Shown one piece after another: positions 1 to 12,400 of a stretch of DNA of 64,000 nucleotides. The stretch's first letter is position 1. Every line of letters starts with the position of its first letter. The notes beneath the pieces were generated by a model. That model searched no databases. It was not told the origin of the DNA and saw only the letters and a program-made list of their open reading frames with translations. Position numbers and translations under genes: made by a program. Origin of the DNA: Lanius collurio (taxonomy: Eukaryota > Chordata > Aves > Passeriformes > Laniidae); assembly GCA_020086605.1 (NCBI GenBank), contig JACBWW010000086.1:228641-292640 (forward strand). Direction: 5' to 3'.

Positions 1-576
1 CCCCCCCCACTTAGTTGTAAAAACTGGCCTCTTATCAGGGCTTGCATTCCAATGCAGGAATTTACGACCTCCCCTCCTTACCCCTTTCGGAGGAGGCTTG
101 CCCGAAGATTAGTAGATAAAAGAGAAAAAAAAAACAAACAAAAAACCCCCTAAAAAGCTGAATATGTAAACTAGAGCTGAAAAGACCCTTGGGAATAAAG
201 AACCCCTAGAAAATAATAATTTAAAACGAGCCAACAAACTTTTAAGAAAAATGAACCAGGTTACTCTATCAGGAACTACTACCTAGCCAGCTTTTAAGTT
301 TCTTCAAATAATCACCCTGATAAGAGGCTCCACCAGTACCACTACCCTGAGGACAGTGAGCTAACACCCTCGCCTCTGTATCCACCTTTTTATACAGCCA
401 CGGCCCGTGAGGAACACTCGAGGGCCCGGCTCTATCACAGGGAGTGGCAGAGCCGAAGTTCCTCCTCCTCCTCCAAGTCGAAGCTGGGGCAACAAAGCTG
501 GGCAGGGCCCCCACCCGAGCTGATCACTTTTAATAAAGGCTTATAAAGGACCATCAGTCCTGCCCCATTTATTTCA
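1..576 (+). mobile_element. Solo LTR, family A, copy 1 (5' end outside window)
   Basis: Endogenous retrovirus long terminal repeat, recognised by alignment by eye to the two other copies at 10487-11184 and 55798-56472. The first base falls about 140-145 bp inside the element, judged against copy 3. The 3' end is the shared TTTATTTCA at 568-576. An AATAAA signal at 532-537 sets the orientation as plus. A 7-bp inverted repeat (CGGCTCT 427-433, AGAGCCG 449-455) could form a stem-loop. An A-rich stretch near 120-150 is length-variable between copies. No gag, pol or env sequence follows, so this is a solo LTR or one cut from its provirus. The class is uncertain; the 5-bp target duplication of copy 2 would suit an ERVL-like element. 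Short open frames inside it are not genes. Confidence 0.85.
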
Positions 577-1964
577 AGAGGCACAGAGGTGTTGCACAGC
601 CCTGGTCAGGGCAGCCAGATGTGCCACTGCTCTGCATCGTTCCCTGTCACTCCCAGCAGAGCATTGCAGCCCTGGGTCTCACCAGGCTGAGACCTCCTGC
701 CCTGGAACACACCTGAGTGACTGATCTGGTGTGCTCCCAGCCACACCAGTACTCTGTGCTTCTCCCCTCCCCTACATCCTGACATTTCTCTTCCCAGAGC
801 ACCACCACAGCAGGGCTTGCCCGTGAGTGAGGAGCCCTTTAAGGGGCACTGAGCTTCCCTGTGGTCACAGGCTTTGCACAAGCAGAGCAAACCCCTGAGA
901 TGATTGAGTGTGGCATCCCAAAAGGAGGGGAGGGAACACAAATAAACAAACTGCTCTGCTCTAAATGAAAGAGCTGCTGGATTTAATGTGACAGGGCCTG
1001 GGATGCTTCATTTGACACAGACTGGCAGCAGTCTGGTGATTGGCAAGAGCTTGGCATAATGGTTCTCTGGACTGTCATAACATCACAGGATCATCTGCAG
1101 AGCAGCCTGGCCAGCCTCTAGCAAAGTGTGGGATCTGCTGGGCTGTGGTTAAAGCTGAAATAAGCTCAGTGGCTCGGGACTCTCCATTGCCAGGACCTGG
1201 GAGGAGGCAGCCTGCAGGACCCAGGATCACCTGAGCTTTTGGACACTGTCTGCTTGTTCATACCTGTGGAAAGAGCAGCTCCCAGGCCACTCAGAACTGC
1301 AGACTTGTTGCTTCACATGTTTCTCCATGAACAGAAAACCTTGCAGGAAGCAAGAAGGAGAAAAGTTTAACTGAACAGACTGACTTCTTTTGCACATGAA
1401 ATGGCAGCCCTGAAGTGCAGCACCACTCTTATTCCAGGACCTGTCACCATCAGCTGTGTGAATCTCCAACCTGTGCCCAGAAAGGTCCTAGAGAAAGCTG
1501 GAGGCTACAATGCTGCACACAGAGCCAGTCCAAGCTTTCTCAATGCTGGAGGAAGGATTAAAAATTATTTTTAGAACAGGAGCAAGAGAAAAGAGCTGAG
1601 GGAACTCCCAAATATGGGCTCTCTTGGACACTACTTCCACCACTGGCAAAAGTCTTGAATACACCATGAGTTGTGCCATTCAGCAAATGAGGAGAGCAGG
1701 AGCATGGCAAAGACAAATCTTCCCCAGAGGCGACTCTTCAAACCTAGCAATATCCCAATGATCTTATAAGACTTGGAGGCAGGCCAGGGATTTCTCTGGG
1801 AATAGCAGACTTGCTGCCCTCTAAAACACTTCACTATTGGAAGGCTGCAAATAGCCTAAATTGCTATAAAAAATTCCACCCTTACAGAGTTCTGGAGTGC
1901 AGTGCTGGTGCTGTTACACCGAGGCTGAAAGGCTTCCAAAGCGGGGTGCAAACACACATTCAGA
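577..1964. other. Unique non-coding sequence
   Basis: No gene, RNA or repeat recognised. Reading frames are short and show no protein family. Composition is mixed, with short AT-rich patches. Confidence 0.5.
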
Positions 1965-2528
1965 GAGTTGGGTTGGTTGTGTCAGCAATAACACGGCCAG
2001 CAGGACCAGGGAAAGGATCATCTCCCTGTACTTGGCACTGCTGAGGCTGTACCTCAAAACCTGGGGTCAGTTTGGGCCCCTCATGCCAAGCCAGACACTG
2101 AGGGGGTGGAGGGAAAGAAAGGAAGCTGGGGAAGGGTCTGGAGCACCAAGAATGACTGAGGGAGCTGGAAAGGGGCTCAGCCTGGAGAAGAAGATGCTCA
2201 GGGGGGACCTCGTGGCTCTTCACAACTCCCTGACAGGGAGGGGGCAGCCAGGGGGGTCGGACTCTGCTCCCAGGGAATGGGGACAGGATGGCCTCGGGCT
2301 GTACCAGGGGAGGTTTACACTGAATATTAGGGAAAATTTCTTCACCAAAAAGGTTCTCCAGCCCTGACACAAGGCTGCCCAGGCAATAGTAAAGTCATCA
2401 TCCTTGAAAGGATTTAAAAGATGTGCAGATATGACACTTGGGGACATGGGTTAGGGGTGGCCTTGGGAAACACCTGGGACGGATGATCTTGGAGAGCTTT
2501 TCCAACCTGAACGAGTCTGTGGTTCCAC
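1965..2528 (+). mobile_element. CR1 LINE 3' fragment
   Basis: Chicken-repeat-1 non-LTR retrotransposon, 5'-truncated as is usual for CR1. Landmarks in order are a CAGCCTGGAGAAGAAGATG-type stretch (near 2178), a GGGGGACCTCGTGGCTCT-type stretch (near 2202), GGGGAGGTTTACACTG (2308), AAATTTCTTCACC (near 2335), and the terminal TTTTCCAACCTGAACG ending in a degenerate form of the 3' octamer repeat near 2520. These belong to the end of ORF2 and the 3' UTR. The copy is mutated and without coding capacity; the 156-codon frame over it is incidental. It is the longest CR1 piece in the window. Confidence 0.9.
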
Positions 2529-4562
2529 TGCTGAACCTCACACACAGATTACCCTCTCCTCTGCCTGAGTGCAAAACATCTTCCCTTTTCACCTCCAAAC
2601 TCCACTGCATTTACCAACCTGAGTTCAGGGTGGGGTGGATGATGCTGGCACCATTTTGAGCCTGGGTACAACCTCCTGCTTCAGTCCTGGAGCTTCAGTT
2701 CTGCTGGAACATCACTTTTCCTTTTGCTCTTGGCTGTGACAGCAGAGCAGCTGTTTGGGTGGGAAAGCACTTGTGTGTGAGCAGTGGTGTGGCTCAGTTG
2801 GTGCCCAAGCTGTATTTATGGTTTTCAAGGCTCAAAGCTGGCACTTTCTGCCTGAACAGGCTGGTTTAGAAAGCTGTGTCTGGTTCCAGAACCACACTCA
2901 GTTTGCAGTGGTGGAACAGGATATTTCAAAACAAGCCAGGCACTGGCTTCCTTCTGGGTTAATCCATGCAGCTCCTGCCTTGTGTGTTTTGGAATATTCA
3001 CAGACCCACAGCTGCAATGCAGTACAGCAGCTGCAAATCTTTCCTGCTCACCACTCTCATGCAAGAAAGAAAATAATCAGAATCTCTTGCATTTTGATAA
3101 CCTGTGGCTACACCAGCCCCCAAAATTGCTCAAATTAGAAGGGAAAAAAAATGCACTGAGGTCCAAAACACACAGTTGATGACCCAATGGGCTGTTTCCT
3201 TTCTCTGCAAGATGCCATCATTTCCTCTGACCAAAGTCTTCCAAATCAATGCATGTTAAGAGCACTTGGAAAAACATTACTTAAAGATAAATAAGGTTTT
3301 TTTAAAAGGGCAGCTGGTGAAACCTACAACCCCAGTTGCTAAAATCAGCATCATCTGTTATTTCCCATACTGTCGCAAAATGTTCCATTTTATCCGAGCT
3401 AAAAACAGCTTTTCTCTGCTGGAAACATGCAAATATCATTCCTTCATAAAGAAGCCACCAGATGGGAACTTAATAACTGTAGACTCTAATTCGCGTTGCC
3501 TGGAGTTGCAAAAACCACCAAACTTTGAAAATTCTTGTTTATACCCTGCTTATTCAATGGTTTAAATATGTTTCCATGCACAGGCATCTGGCCCACAGCC
3601 AGGCTGTGTTAATACCAGGGCTATTTCTCCACACAAGTTGAAGTGACTGGTGGTGGTTTTGGCTCTCCTTGGATCTTTCTTTAGAAAGGGAGATTTACAT
3701 GGGGTAATTGCTCTGAAGGTGAGCTGGTGGGAGTGTGTCAGCTCTGCCAAAGCTGCCCTTTTCCTCTGTGCTTGTTATTTTACTCACTGTTCATTTTTTT
3801 TAACATAAAGTCTGTTCCCCCCACATCAAAATGTCTGTGAAGTGAAGCAGACATTTTTCTGCTCTTGCAAAAGTTGTGGGAGAGAAAATTTTATGGGAGT
3901 TTTATGGATGCCTAAATGGCTCTGCTGTAGGAGAGAAAGAAAAAGTGCACAAGAAGGAGATGGACAGCAAAGCACAAAGCAAGAGTGATATCCCTCTGTG
4001 CTCAAAAACATAAACAGAGGAATACAGAACTCAGAAACAGCAAAAGGAATGAATTCTTCATGGATCCATTTATAACCAGAACAAGTGTTTGCAGTGCAGG
4101 GAATAAAAGCAGACACTGACAGGGTAGCTTTCACATTAACCATCCTCTAGGACTCTTTCTGAGCATTTTGGTGCAGGCTGGGCCTGGCTTTGTGTGCCAG
4201 CAACTTTCAGCTTCAAAGGTGCTTGGCCACTGGAGCCTCATCCTGGCCCCACAGCACCCTTTGGGCAGGGACAAGCTCCTACAAGCACAGTCACAATTCA
4301 GCACAGACCCCTACAGGGGTTCACAGTTGATTTTGACTTCTAGGAACGTGGCTCAGCCAGGTAAGGTGACTTTTCCTCCCACCAGGACTCACCTGCCCCC
4401 ACAGCTGATAGCCAAACCCTCACTGGTTTAACAGCTGGCACCTACACCACACTGGCATCTTGGGATCTCAGCCTGCCACCGTTCTCTCCTGATAAGGTAT
4501 TTGCTATCTCCTAGCTCTTAGGAGTCCCAATTTGTATCTCCAGTTGCAAATTTAATGATTTT
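2529..4562. other. Unique non-coding sequence
   Basis: No gene recognised. The AT-rich part 3240-3560 has an exact POU octamer ATGCAAAT at 3427-3434 and scattered CpGs and could be a regulatory block, but the evidence is thin. The 5' duplicated target of the following LTR, ATTTT, is at 4558-4562. Confidence 0.4.
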
Positions 4563-5244
4563 TGTTGGGGAGGATGAAATAAGGAAACCTTATAAATATG
4601 ACTGCTTGGCAAAAGATTCTGGAAATATAAAATCTGTAAGTGAAATAGAAATGAAAGCTGGCTCTGAGATATGAGATACCGAGCTGTGAGTTACTGCACA
4701 GCCAAAAAACAATGGGCTGGCCAGCTGAAGGAGAATCCCTCTGCATTGAACAATGGCTTTAGCAAAGAAGAGGATGCTTCAGCAAGCAGAAAAGTCCAAG
4801 AGTCAGAAAAACCCTGCCAGTGTGGCAGGGAAGAAAAAAGTAGTTTTAGAAAATAGTTTTTAGGAGTTAAAATGTAACACAGTATGGTAATGTAGTAGTT
4901 TTGATAGGTTGTATGTAAATTCTATAAGGATTTCTGTCTTCTATTGATTGGATGTTGTAATATTACCATATTCAGTATAGGAAGAGATAGAATATCATGT
5001 AATCAGACTTTTACCTCTCTTAAACTCTCTTCTCTTAAGCTCTTGTCTCTTAAGCTCTCTACTCTTCCCTCTTACCCTTACTCTCTCTCGCTCTCTCTGG
5101 GCCATGCTCTGAGCTGTGGCAGCTCCAGCAGAGCTCCTGCACCCACAACCCTTGCAAATAAACTGCACATTTCAGGAGCTGCCTTGAACTGTAGAAGTGA
5201 TCCCTGAACCCACTGAGTCCCGCACCCCCTATATATTTTCTACA
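4563..5244 (+). mobile_element. Solo LTR, family B, copy 1 (complete)
   Basis: Complete 682-bp LTR that starts TGTTGGGGAGG and ends TTTTCTACA, the TG...CA form of retroviral LTRs. It is flanked by a perfect 5-bp target duplication ATTTT (4558-4562 and 5245-5249). Copy 2 lies reversed at 21247-21922. AATAAA at 5157-5162 fixes the plus orientation. A perfect 8-bp hairpin CCCTGCCA-GTG-TGGCAGGG occupies 4812-4830. A pyrimidine tract with repeated CTCTTAAGCTCT-like units fills 5017-5100. No internal retroviral sequence follows, so the provirus recombined out between its two LTRs. The family name is not known to me. Confidence 0.88.
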
Positions 5245-5249
5245 ATTTT

Positions 5250-6330
5250 AGTTTGTAACATTAGCTTTTGCTGGTTTAAAAGGAATGATGCTGAGCAGGG
5301 GCTGAAATGGGGCCCTTGCTAGAGCTGGCAGCATCTGCACAGGAGAAGAGAGTTTCTGCAATTGTAAACCCTGGGCTGGAAGCTGAGAGCTCAGAGCACA
5401 TGGCTCCTCTTTCCTCCCACCAGCAGCACTCCTGCTTCACCAACATCATTTCACTGTTGTACCCCTATGTAGGAATCTTCCAGTCTGTGTGGATATTTTA
5501 CTCTCCAAAGATAAGCACAAGGGAAGGAACACATAAATTCAGGTTCTCCATCCATAACCAAAGACAAATCCAGCTATTAAAAGGAGGCTCATCAACCCTC
5601 CAACACTAAGCTGAAGCTCAGGAGGCATGAAACTCACAATTTCTCTTGGAAAGTATGTGCCTCAACCACTGACTCACCTCAAGCAGGTAGTGAGAAGTTA
5701 AGACCCATTCTTTAGAGATGAACCCAGGAAGGGAGGCTTGAGATTTCACCCAGGCAGTAAATGATAATTAAAACCTGCTAAATCTACCATCATTTTTTCT
5801 CTCTGGATGTACAAAGAAGAAAGAAGACAGAAGCAGGGAGGGAGGGAGGCATTTTATTCTTGCATCTAACCTGTTTTCCAGATGAGTTTTTCAATGATCT
5901 GATTCAATCTACTGTAAAAACTTCCCAGGGAGAGAAACCCTCAGCGCATGAACCAAAAATGTAATGATCTGGGAAATGTATTCCTATCTAGGGGGAAGAA
6001 AACTGGTTTCACCTTTGTGGCCCCACTTTTATTGTTCACAAACTATGAAGATTTCTTTGCCACAGTGTGGAGAGGCAGTGACAGAGCTGTGACACTGAGC
6101 CAGCCACAGGCACGAGGAGACCAGGTCTGTGTCAAACACACTCTCCTTGCAGGGGCTGCCAAAGTTCATCAGCTCCAATATCTGCCTGCTCATTCTCCTC
6201 CTCACATTAAGTACCATCCTGGACTCTGAAGGGAAGAGACTGGCCTAAATGTATGGTTTAATAAATCTGCATCAAAATTTATCTTTAAATCTTTATATAT
6301 ATTTGCCATTTTGTGGCAGTGCCCATGCCT
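5250..6330. other. Unique non-coding sequence
   Basis: Nothing recognised beyond a short purine-rich stretch (5813-5850) and an AT-rich end near 6240-6310. Confidence 0.45.
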
Positions 6331-6334
6331 TTGG

Positions 6335-6535
6335 TGACTCTTGTGGAGTGTCTGGCCTCAGTGGCTTCCTGTGGCAATGAGTTTCATGGTAATTATGTCG
6401 TATGTTAAAGAGCACTTTTAAAATCACTTCATGCAGTTCTGGCTACAGCTGTGCTTCCAACTTCTGATAAAGGATCTGGTCCCTAATTGATGCTGCTGTG
6501 CCACCAAGAGTGCCCTTGTGACCATCAGCAGAGCA
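6335..6535 (+). mobile_element. Possible ancient CR1/L3-like fragment
   Basis: The stretch around GTGGCAATGAGTTTCATGG and TAATTATGTCGTATG (6370-6405) resembles the 3' region of old amniote CR1/L3 LINEs, which carry a 'cagtgagttccacaggttaattatg'-like motif. The rest is strongly diverged. This rests on memory of the motif alone and could be chance. Confidence 0.33.
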
Positions 6536-9500
6536 CTTCCCTGGGGCCAGCAGGGCTCAGCACAGAGGGAAATGGTGCCACTGGAGGTCCAGCTTGAGCA
6601 AAGCCCCAGGGAAGGAGATTTTCCCCTGGATAACAGCTGGAGCTGCAGTGAGTGGGCTCACAAGTCAGAGCTCCCAGTTCCACAGGAGCTCTGCAAGCAG
6701 TGGCTCTTCATCCCCCATGCCCTCGACCTCAGGGCTCTGCTGGGCTCCAACAGAGTGGGAATTGCTACCAGCTCAAAACAGGAGGGTTTTACATGCATGT
6801 GAGCAGCCATGCAAGCTGGTGAGCAACAGAGAAGGAGGTCTCATAATCCAACCAGTCCCTGGGGTAAATGTTGCTGCTCAAAAGAAAACCCCAGGATCGT
6901 ATTTGTGGCTTTTAAACATTGGTCAAAAAATGAGTCCTTCAGAACTTTATAACTTGGTAGTAGTAAGAACCTTTATAATCATGAGTGCAACGTGATTTAA
7001 CTTGTGAGAAAAGTTTATCAGACCAGGCAGAACAGGCAGTTACAGAGAACTGTCACACTCATTGCATTCAATGTTTTCTGCAGGACAGCATAAGGCAGCA
7101 GGGAGGAACCTTCAGCCTCTGCCCTAAACACTGGGAAATGCCCAGGGCACAGGCAGGTGGGAAGTGAGGAGTTTTTACATTACTCCCAGTAAGACCCTTG
7201 TGTTATTCTGCACCTGCTGATAGAGAGCCCCCCCTGCTCTGAGTGCCTGGTCCCAAAGGAGGGGTTCATGTTCATCACATCAGAGAGGATTGCAGGCTGC
7301 AGCCGAGCCCAGGACCACCTAAACACAACCAGGGCTTAAGGAAAACCTGTGCCATTTCAAGAGGGTGGCAAGGCTGGAAATGGGGCTCCAGAGCTGAATC
7401 CTGCTTTGCCTCAGTGCTCTCTCCAGGACACCACTGACCCACTTCATAAACAACGCTCTCTTCCTGCAGCAACCAAATGCTGCTGGATCATTTAGCACTA
7501 CCCATGGACTAATTTTCTCCCTCAGGGACAGTAGATTAGATCCCACAATTTCTCTCTCCCCCTGAGTTTCAAAAGGTCTTTCAAGCGTAATAAACTCAGG
7601 TATTTATATATCAATCTGCGTTACCTGAGGCACGTATTACAGAGGCCTGGGTCACAGCAGCATCATTACAGGGAGTTCTAAAGAGAGCAATGGGAATAGG
7701 AGAGATAAATAATTCTCTCTGTGGTGCCCTTTCTGTTTGTATGTGGAAGCTTAGAGCAGTTCCCTGCCTTGGACACACCTTCTGAAATACGGCATTTCAC
7801 ACCAGAGCTGAAAAAAATCAAGGTAAGCAGCAACCAATCCTCTAGGTCTAAGAAAACAGCCTTTTCCCCTTTAAATTACAGGCACTTATACTTCACCTTG
7901 GCTCCTGTCTTCTGCTGCTTCCTCCCACTTCTTAATCCCTTGAAGCTGTTGCACACCTGCAGTCATTGCTTTTCAGAGCATTTATGCTGCATTTTTACAC
8001 TGCCAGGGACATTACAAAGTGAGAAAAAGAGGTCATGGCTGGGCTGCCTTGGAGAGCAGCATCAGCCACTCTCCGTGGCATTGGGGTAGCTCAGCTCCAA
8101 GCAATCTATTCAACCACAGACACTGAGGGAGAGTCTTCTGTTTAAATATTTGCTTAATATTTTGTTGGATCAGAGGCTGAAACTGGGCCAAAAAAGGCCT
8201 CTGAACACCTGCAGAACTCCTTGGGACAACATTTCTCTGATACCACTTTACCCAGCTCCTAAAGAACATAGTACACGTTTCTGACTGGAGAAAAAAGCAA
8301 ATCACATAAAAGGGCTGCAGAAGGGTTGTAAGCTCTCTTGCTTACTCACTGGCTGACACAAGCAGGTCAGATCATTCCACCAGAAGCTGTTTATTGTTGT
8401 ATTCAGAGGCCAAATGGAAATCAGGTTCCTCTGGCACTAGGTGAGGTACAAAACCACCACAAAAGCTTTATGACAGCTTGAGGCTGTGAAGAGGAAGACA
8501 AACATCTGGAGTCACTCAGCAAATACCATGGACTTGGAGGGTCTGACCCCTAGTCCGGGGCTCTGGCCATGCTTTCACATGGGGACTGACCAACCCTCAC
8601 CCCTGAATTCCTGCTCACCACATGTTTCATTCTGGTTTATAAAGGCATTTTAGTGCCTTGACTTGCCTCTGAGGAAGAAAGTCCCTGGCACTTGTTTAAG
8701 TGTCTTTATTAGACTTGAAACAAATACCACATCATTTAACTTTGAGGCTTTTGTTGCTGGTATCAGTCGTGTTCTGCAAATCACAGACTCAAGACTTCAT
8801 CTAACCCCTAATAAGCAAGCAAACTGCTATTCGTCCACCGCCCTGCTTTCCCCCAGCTGCTGTTATCTCTGTGTGAGACAGGGAATTGGAGGAAAGAATG
8901 ACCCAGTGATTGTCTAAATCAGCCCAGCTCTAATTTACTGGAATATGGTTTGAGCAGCTAATGTAACACCTACTGTGAGCAAGATGGAGCTATCTCCAGG
9001 ACTTCTGTAGGCTAGGAATATTCACTTAAATGGCATTGTCTGGCTGCACTCACTGGAGAGCTGCTGTACCACAGAGAGCAGTTAACCCTTGGAGTGTGAA
9101 ATTAGGTCAAAAGAACCAAGCTTTCAATGGCAATCGGAAAAGTTAACTTTCCACAGAAAATTGGGTGTCCTGTTTGCCTCTGACACTTTCCCAACTCCTT
9201 GAGTAGCAAATAGCTTGAGTAATTACAGTGCTCAGGTAAACAGACACTGGCAAGGCGTCCTCAGGATGCCCTCGGTCTGGCAGGATTTTTCCCAGCTCCC
9301 ACAGAAACAGTTCCATGCCATGTTTCCCCTGGTTGGGTTAAGCAGCTGGCCTCTCCCAAGATAGAAAGGATGGGATTTTTTTCTTCTTTAAAATACTGCC
9401 TGAGACACACAGAAGTCAGCACCTTCCCTGGCCCTGGTGAGAAGCTGAGCTCCCAGAAAATTACCTTTGCCTCTGTCCTTCTGCTCTTCACGATGAAATG

Positions 9501-9839
9501 AAAAGAATAATTCCTCCTTTGCTTGTTGTCTGTGAGCATTTCAAGGCAGACATTGAATTTTGACCTGAGCACATAAAGCACCCAGGACCCCACAAGAGCA
9601 GCACATGAGGGAGCAAGAAGATGCTTATCATACAAACAGCTTCAGTTTCAACAGCAAGGTCATCTCAAGCTGTGATAAAGTCAATATTCACAAACAATTC
9701 TGCAAGTATAAGACAGAAATCCTGTTTTAACTGGATTTGGTAGAAGATATATTTAATTTAACCTTCTTTTTAAGTGGTAGGTTTTCAGAAAGCAGTGCTT
9801 TCCAATCCGGTGCTATAGCATTTTACAAAAGAATACACC
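6536..9839. other. Unique non-coding sequence
   Basis: No gene, tRNA or young repeat recognised in about 3.3 kb. Frames are short and lack domains. 7560-7710 and 8910-9100 are AT-rich and could be regulatory, without specific support. Confidence 0.4.
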
Positions 9840-9905
9840 TGAATCAAACTACTTATCTCCATTTTACAGATGGGGAAACTGAGGCACAGGAAAGTGGTGG
9901 TGGAC
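9840..9905 (-). mobile_element. MIR-like ancient SINE fragment
   Basis: The plus strand carries CCATTTTACAGATGGGGAA followed directly by ACTGAGGCACAGGAAAG, a close match to the reverse complement of the MIR core (CTGTGCCTCAGTTTCC...TGTAAAATGGGG). MIR is an old tRNA-derived SINE, present at low copy in birds. Only the core is recognisable. Confidence 0.6.
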
Positions 9906-10486
9906 CTTCTGGAATCAGCTGTGGATCCATTTGGTCCCTGAGCACCCAAACCACAAGACAACTGAGATATCAAACCAAGAGTCCAGCAGTGAATAAAGGG
10001 GGTTATCCCAGCACAACAGAGGAGTCCTTCTCCCAGGGACCCCCAGCTGGTTCCCTTCAGCAGAAGTTTTGTCAAAAGATGACTTTTTCATCTTCTCTTG
10101 CAACAAATTTCCACTGCAGGTAACAGCAATTTTGAGTAACAAATTTCAGCCCCACGTAACATCCACATCCCTTTTCACTGCACGATGGCAGCACGAGGAA
10201 AGCCACCCCTCCAGCTTGAACTTCCATTGTTGTGGGATCACTGGAGTTTAATTGCTCACAGTGCCAGGGCTCCAGATGAAGCTGGAACCTTGTAATTCCC
10301 GGGGCTGTGTGCAGGGAGTACAGAACCCTCTGGTTTAAAGCACAATGCCAGTCACCCTCACAGTTCAGAGCAGGTGAGCTCCCCCAGCCCAAAAAGCTGG
10401 ATCAGTAGGGACCCCCCTGCTGCTGCTCCACCTGCTGTGCTGGGAGATGCTCCTGTTCCTTCCTAACTCTCAGTGTCTGCAGAGAG
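9906..10486. other. Unique non-coding sequence
   Basis: No gene recognised. The stretch ends in the 5' target duplication GAGAG (10482-10486) of the following LTR. Confidence 0.45.
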
Positions 10487-11184
10487 TGTTATAAATAAGG
10501 GACCAGATTATCAATTTAACAATTATTCATTTATTTTGTACTACATTGTAGCTTTGTTTAAATGTAATTTTTTACTTTGTTGTAGCTTTGTAAGTTAAAA
10601 TTTCTCTTGCAGTTTAAGAAAAAAACCCCACTTAGTTGTGAAGAAACCGGCCTCTTATCAGGGCTTGCATTTACAGCCCCCTCCTTACCCCTTTCGAAGC
10701 TGGCCTGCTGAAGAGTAGTAGATGAAGGAAAAAAGAAAAAAAAAAAAAGAAGAGAAGAAAAGGGGCTGAATATGCAAACTAGAGCCGAAAAGACCCTTGG
10801 GAGTAAAAAATCCCTAGAAAATAATAATTTAAAACGAGCCAACAAACTTTTAAGAAAAATGAACCAGGTTGCTCTATCGGCAACTACTACCTGGGCAGCT
10901 TTGGAGTTTCTTCAAGTAGTCACCCTAATGAGAAAGTCTGCTGGAGCCACTGCCCTGAGGACGGCGAATCAGCCCCATCCCCTCCGTATCCACCTTCGTG
11001 CACAGCCCCGGCCCGTGAGGAACACTCGAGGGCCCGGCTCTATCACAGGGAGTGGCAGAGCCGAAGTTCCTCCTCCTCCAAGTCGAAGCTGGGGCAACGA
11101 AGCTGGGCAGGGCCCCCACCCGAGCTGATCACTTTTAATAAAGGCTTAAAAAGGACCATCAGTCCTGCTCTTTTTTTTATTTCA
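10487..11184 (+). mobile_element. Solo LTR, family A, copy 2 (complete)
   Basis: Complete 698-bp LTR from TGTTATAAATAAGGGACC to TTTATTTCA with a perfect 5-bp target duplication GAGAG (10482-10486, 11185-11189). AATAAA is at 11137-11142. The 7-bp stem-loop CGGCTCT/AGAGCCG is at 11035-11041 and 11057-11063. It differs from copies 1 and 3: it lacks the GCATTCCAATGC segment and has a long A-rich tract (10727-10775) between AGTAG and GAATATGCAAAC. It is therefore probably a different subfamily or insertion wave. No internal retroviral region is present. Confidence 0.9.
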
Positions 11185-11189
11185 GAGAG

Positions 11190-12124
11190 GAGGCCACTTT
11201 GAGGAGCTGCTCACTCACTCACCTCCCACGAGCACACAGGGATCAGCCACACCTGCAAGAGAAGCAGTCCTGTGTCCTCCACAGCCCCACAGATCGTGCA
11301 CAGGCTGAGGAAAACAGCCTGGATGTGGATGATATCCTGCTTGTGGCTCCTTTGCCTTTCCCCATATCTACATTCCCAGGAAAATGATGCACCAGCTTGC
11401 TCTGGACCACTGAAATCAGTGGAGGATGCCTTGTCCAGCCTCAGAGGGTTCCTGTGCTGCCTTTGTGTACAGCTGTGAATTATCCCCCTGGTCATGGTGT
11501 CTCACTTCATTCCAGGGATGCCTTTCCCTTAAAAAGTCGATCCTTTCCTAACACTGGCCTGAAAGCAGCCAACAAGAGCTTCAAAAGCCACTTGTGATGG
11601 ATGTAGCACCACTTCTGGAAACAAGAAAAGAGAAAGCAAGATCCAAGTCTGGGAGGCAGATCTGAGGTCAGCTCAAAAAGGGACTGAGTGACTTCAGGGG
11701 AGGCCAGAGGTGTCTCTCAAGGGGACAGCCCCTGCCCCCCGCCCCCCTGCCCCCCGTGTCCTGCACTGACCCTCTGACAGATCTCACAGGTCAGGTACCA
11801 GCAGCTGCACCTCCTGCTCCTGCAAAGCCAGCAGACACCCTGAGGCACGGCCAGACCCAGCTGAGGGGTTGAGCTGCCACAAGACCTGCCCAGGGAGGGC
11901 TTTGGGGTGTTCTCCCAGTGCCCTGGGTGCCACCACTCCCTTGGATCACCTTCACAGGCACACTGGTGGCACTTAAGAAGGGTTAAAATATCCCCTCACC
12001 ACACATCTTGTCTTGGTCTAACTACACCTAAAGCCCAATTTTTACTTATTGTAAAAAAAGCCCAAAACCACACAAAACCCACACAATCCCCCTCAACAAT
12101 CTTTTTTTCTAATTCTCACAGGAA
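11190..12124. other. Unique non-coding sequence with C-rich run
   Basis: No gene recognised. 11725-11760 is a C-rich run (CCCCCCGCCCCCCTGCCCCCC) that could form G-quadruplexes on the minus strand. The rest is unremarkable. Confidence 0.45.
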
Positions 12125-12400
12125 ATAATGACTTTCTGTTATTAAATAATGTAAAATGATTGAGGTGAGTCATAAAGCATTTGTATTAACACTAATGGAT
12201 CCATGATTAATTTTTTTTCTTTATTTTACTATTATAAAACTTGTCTGTGTCTTCTCTTCCCCCTTTCTCTGTCCTCCCCATCATATTTTGTTCTCAAGGG
12301 AGGTAATCAAGACTTCACTTGAATTTCTCATTACTTCAAAGGCTCCACATCACAACATGATAATGGGACAGTTTCATAATTACAATTAAAATAAATATTG
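12125..12400. promoter_or_regulatory. AT-rich candidate conserved regulatory block
   Basis: AT-rich sequence with ATTA-type homeodomain cores (ATTAAT, TAATTA), an exact AP-1 core TGAGTCA at 12166-12172 and ATAATGG. The dense mix of such motifs is typical of vertebrate developmental enhancers. Conservation is inferred only. Confidence 0.28.

Noticed and set aside
577..10486. The two left family-A LTRs as ends of one provirus
   Set aside because: The 9.9 kb between them has no gag, pol or env sequence but contains CR1, MIR and another solo LTR. The two copies are also structurally different, and copy 2 has its own 5-bp target duplication.
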